This document shows positions 14,396 to 16,678 of a stretch of 16,678 nt of DNA, one piece after another. Under the pieces are notes generated by a model. That model was not told the origin of the DNA. It searched no databases and worked only from the letters and a program-made list of their open reading frames with translations. The stretch's first letter is position 1. Every line of letters starts with the position of its first letter. The position numbers were made by a program, and so were the translations under genes. Source of the DNA: Candidatus Intestinimonas stercorigallinarum (GTDB taxonomy: Bacteria; Bacillota; Clostridia; Oscillospirales; Oscillospiraceae); the NCBI GenBank assembly GCA_019115345.1, contig DXDV01000241.1, positions 1 to 16,678 on the forward strand, in the 5' to 3' direction.

Positions 14396-15394
14396 TCAGC
14401 CCAGCAGCTCGGTCTCCAGGTCGGAGAGCATGAGGTCCAGGGCGGTGATGCCGCCCTCGGCGGTGTACCACACGGCGGGGTGGGCCAGGTAGACGATGCT
14501 GCCGTTTTGATAGGCGTCGGTGCCCATCACCAGCTCGTTTTCCACGATCTCCCGGGCCAGCTGGGCCCCGTCGGTGCCGATGGCGGCGTCCCGGTCCATG
14601 ACGAAGATGTAGTCGGGGTCCTTTTCCACGATGAACTCGAAGGAGGCCTCGTTGCCGTGGGTGGAGGTGTCGATCTCGGCGTCCACGCCGATGTTCTCAA
14701 AGCCGATCTCCCGGCCGATGATGGAGCAGCGGCCGTCGTTGCCCAGCACGTTGAAGCTGCCGCTGGTGCACATGCCCACGATGGCGGTCTTGCCGGCGGC
14801 AAACTCCTGGAGGGCGGCGACGCGGCTGTCGAAGCCGGCCATCAGGCTGTCCACCTGGTCCTCCAGGCCGAACATGGAGGCGATGATCCCGGCGTTCTTC
14901 CGGACGCTCTCCACCACGCCCAGCTCGGTGTCGGTGGCCAGGTAGACCACCGGGGCGATCTCGCTCAGGGCGTCGTAGGAGCTGGCCAGGCGGCCGCCGA
15001 TGAAGATGACGTCGGGCTCGCAGGCCATGACGGCCTCCAGGTCGGCCTCCTTGATGGTGCCCAGGTTGGCGATGTCATCGGTGATGTAGTCCTGGAGGTA
15101 GTCCAGGCTGGTGGAGGCGGCGCCCACCACCCGGTCCCCCACGCCCAGGGCGTCCAGGATGTCCAGGGAGGCCATGTCCAGGATGGCGATGCGCTGGGGG
15201 TCGTAGGGGACGGCCAGCTCCACCGCCTCCCGGCTGCCGTTGAGGGAGGTGATGGTGACGGAGGTGGGGGCGGCCTCGGTCTGGGCGGGGGCGGAGCTCT
15301 CAGGCGCGGAGCTCTCGGTGGCGGCGCCGCCGGAGCAGGCGGCCAGGGACAGGCTCATGGCCAGGGCCAGGGCAAGAGAGAGGATTTTTTTCAT
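14396..15394 (-). CDS. Iron-siderophore ABC transporter substrate-binding lipoprotein, YclQ/CeuE-like
   Basis: A 332-residue lipoprotein. It has a signal peptide with lipobox LAAC (lipidation at C20), a Ser/Ala/Glu/Pro-rich tether, then a two-lobed periplasmic-binding-protein fold of the FhuD/FepB/CeuE class. Visible family features are PQRIAILDMASLDILDALGV, then LGTIKEADLEAVMACEPDVI and FEFIVEKDPDYIFVMDRD. It captures a ferric siderophore outside the membrane and hands it to the FecCD-type permeases. The start ATG has AAGGAG seven bases upstream and lies 37 bp after the ATPase gene. The ATPase partner looks clearly YclP-like, which favours a catechol or petrobactin-type ligand, but the ligand cannot be read directly. 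Confidence 0.92.
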   Translation of the reverse strand: MKKILSLALALAMSLSLAACSGGAATESSAPESSAPAQTEAAPTSVTITSLNGSREAVELAVPYDPQRIAILDMASLDILDALGVGDRVVGAASTSLDYLQDYITDDIANLGTIKEADLEAVMACEPDVIFIGGRLASSYDALSEIAPVVYLATDTELGVVESVRKNAGIIASMFGLEDQVDSLMAGFDSRVAALQEFAAGKTAIVGMCTSGSFNVLGNDGRCSIIGREIGFENIGVDAEIDTSTHGNEASFEFIVEKDPDYIFVMDRDAAIGTDGAQLAREIVENELVMGTDAYQNGSIVYLAHPAVWYTAEGGITALDLMLSDLETELLG

Positions 15395-15431
15395 GCTGTA
15401 ACTCCTTTTCTAAAAAGTACTGAAAATGGGG

Positions 15432-16184
15432 TCAGTAGTAGATGGACAGGGGCTTTCCCGCGATGGTCAGGATCTCGAAGTCCACCTGGTAGATCTGAGA
15501 CAGATTTTCCTTGGTCATCACCTCCTCCACCGTGCCGAATTTGGCGATCTTCCCGTCCTTGAAGGCGCAGATGTAGTCGGAGTAGAAGGCCGCGTAGTTG
15601 ATCTCATGGAGGACCAGGATCACCGTCTTTCCCAGCTCGTCGCACAGGCGGCGGACGATCTTCATCATGTTGGTGGCGTGGTAGATGTCCAGGTTGTTGG
15701 TGGGCTCGTCCAGGAGGACGTATTCCGTGTCCTGGGCGATGACCATGGCGATCAGGGCCCGCTGGCGCTGCCCGCCGGAGAGCTCGTCGATGAAGCGGTC
15801 CTGGAAGTCCTCCAGCTCCATGTAGGAGATGGTCCGGTCGATGATCTTCTCGTCCTCCGGGGTGGTGCGGCTCCCCGAGTAGGGGAAGCGGCCGAAGGTC
15901 ACCAGCTCCCGGACGGTGAGCTTCATCTGGATGTTGTTGCTCTGGGTCAGGATGGCCAGGCGCTTGGAGAGCTCCTTGCTCTTCCACTTGCCGATGTCCC
16001 TCCCCTCAAAGTCCACCAGACCGCTGTCGTGGGCGATGAGCCGGGAGATCATGCCCATCACCGTGGACTTGCCCGCCCCGTTGGGGCCGATGAGGGAGAT
16101 CACCTTCCCCTTGGGGATGGAAAAGCTCACCCCGTCCACCACGGTCTTGCCGTCGTACTGCTTGGTCAGTTCCTGGATGCGCAT
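15432..16184 (-). CDS. Iron-siderophore ABC transporter ATP-binding protein, YclP-like
   Basis: A 250-residue ATPase of the FepC/FecE/YclP class. Walker A is GPNGAGKST (33-41), the Q-loop is Q81, the signature is LSGGQ (135-139), Walker B is YVLLDE (155-160) and the switch His is H193. Stretches such as LTVRELVTFGRFPYS and IAMVIAQDTEYVLLDEP are, as I recall them, very close to Bacillus YclP. Start ATG 16184 is used because AAGGTG lies 5 bases upstream, at the end of the permease gene; longer frames run through that gene. It lies 2 bp after the permease stop. It drives uptake at the cytoplasmic face. Confidence 0.94.
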   Translation of the reverse strand: MRIQELTKQYDGKTVVDGVSFSIPKGKVISLIGPNGAGKSTVMGMISRLIAHDSGLVDFEGRDIGKWKSKELSKRLAILTQSNNIQMKLTVRELVTFGRFPYSGSRTTPEDEKIIDRTISYMELEDFQDRFIDELSGGQRQRALIAMVIAQDTEYVLLDEPTNNLDIYHATNMMKIVRRLCDELGKTVILVLHEINYAAFYSDYICAFKDGKIAKFGTVEEVMTKENLSQIYQVDFEILTIAGKPLSIYY

Positions 16185-16186
16185 CG

Positions 16187-16678
16187 TTACACCTTCTTTC
16201 TTGTGAGAAGCAGATAGAGAAAATAGAGCCCGCCGCCCACGGTGATGAACACGCTCACCGGCACGGCGTAGGAGTAGACGTGCTCCACGATGAGCTGCCC
16301 GCCCACCAGCACCACCATGCCGAAGAGGGCGGAGCCCAGCACCAGCTGGCTGTGCCGGAAGGTGCGGAGGAGCTGCCGGGAGAGGTTGGCGATGATGAGA
16401 CCCAGGAAGGAGATGGGGCCCACCATGGCGGTGGCCACGGCGATGCACAGGGTCACCCCCAGCAGCAGCCGGCGGATGCACCGGTCGTAGTCCACCCCCA
16501 GGTTGATGGCCTGCTGCTTGCCCAGGGTGAGCACGTCCAGCAGGGCCAGATCCCTCCGCAGCGCAAAGATGATGGCGGCCAGCAGCACCAGGCAGAGCGC
16601 GATGATCTCCGAGTTGATGTTAGAGAAGCTGGCCACCAGGGTGGCCAGGAGGGCGTCGTACTCGTTGGGGTCCATCAC
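16187..16678 (-). CDS. Iron-siderophore ABC transporter permease, FecCD/YclO-like, C-terminal part
   Basis: The frame runs in from the right edge and ends at TAA (16187-16189), showing about the last 163 residues of a FecCD permease that is usually about 310-340 residues long. Visible features are DPNEYDALLATLVASFSNIN, the cytoplasmic segment LLDVLTLGKQQAINLGVDYD, and the family coupling region MVGPISFLGLIIANLSRQLL. Further membrane helices and a basic tail (LLTRKKV) follow. The YclN-like partner permease would be expected further upstream, beyond the window. Confidence 0.93.
   Translation of the reverse strand: MMDPNEYDALLATLVASFSNINSEIIALCLVLLAAIIFALRRDLALLDVLTLGKQQAINLGVDYDRCIRRLLLGVTLCIAVATAMVGPISFLGLIIANLSRQLLRTFRHSQLVLGSALFGMVVLVGGQLIVEHVYSYAVPVSVFITVGGGLYFLYLLLTRKKV

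Overview
The window looks like chromosomal DNA of a high-GC, Gram-positive-type gut Clostridium relative (Oscillospiraceae, in the range of Flavonifractor, Lawsonibacter or Pseudoflavonifractor). This placement is inferred from the GC-rich coding sequence, strong AGGAGG-type ribosome binding sites, lipoprotein-anchored binding proteins, YclNOPQ-like iron transport genes, and a GTCGAAAAAGTCCC-type intergenic hairpin. No rRNA, tRNA, CRISPR array, transposase or phage gene was seen.

Layout, left to right. (1) 1-890, plus strand: the 3' part of an anti-sigma-factor-like membrane protein. It is closed by a strong, probably bidirectional terminator at 904-950. Every other gene is on the minus strand, so the transcriptional order runs from high to low coordinates. 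(2) 981-9409: a peptide/nickel-type ABC importer operon in the order permease B, permease C, ATPase D, ATPase F, binding protein A. It is followed by a YtcJ-like amidohydrolase and a protein that joins a cysteine-rich DUF5714-type region to a thioredoxin-type arsenate reductase (ArsC). The operon has a near-consensus promoter (TTGACA-N17-TATGAT, 9630-9658). A full intrinsic terminator lies inside its 5' leader (9503-9564), which suggests attenuation. (3) 9410-10035: the only long gene-free stretch. It holds that promoter and leader terminator, plus a hairpin-rich repeat-like element (9761-9987). (4) 10036-13562: two translationally coupled half-size ABC proteins with exporter fold, most like the YbtPQ/IrtAB siderophore importers. 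A perfect 16-bp palindrome lies just upstream. (5) 13619-14236: a TetR-family regulator with its own near-consensus promoter and an inverted-repeat operator over the -10 region. (6) 14396-16678: a YclQ-, YclP- and YclO-like iron-siderophore importer (lipoprotein, ATPase, and the 3' part of a FecCD permease running off the right edge).

How the genes fit together. The right half is best read as an iron-acquisition locus. A FecCD-type importer is paired with an IrtAB/YbtPQ-like pair, and a TetR regulator sits between them. The left half couples peptide or small-amide uptake to an amidohydrolase that could process the imported compound. The DUF5714-ArsC fusion at the end of that operon is the least expected gene in the window. 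The most notable regulatory feature is the terminator in the opp leader, which is flanked by two copies of CACGGCAG that could compete for its 3' arm.
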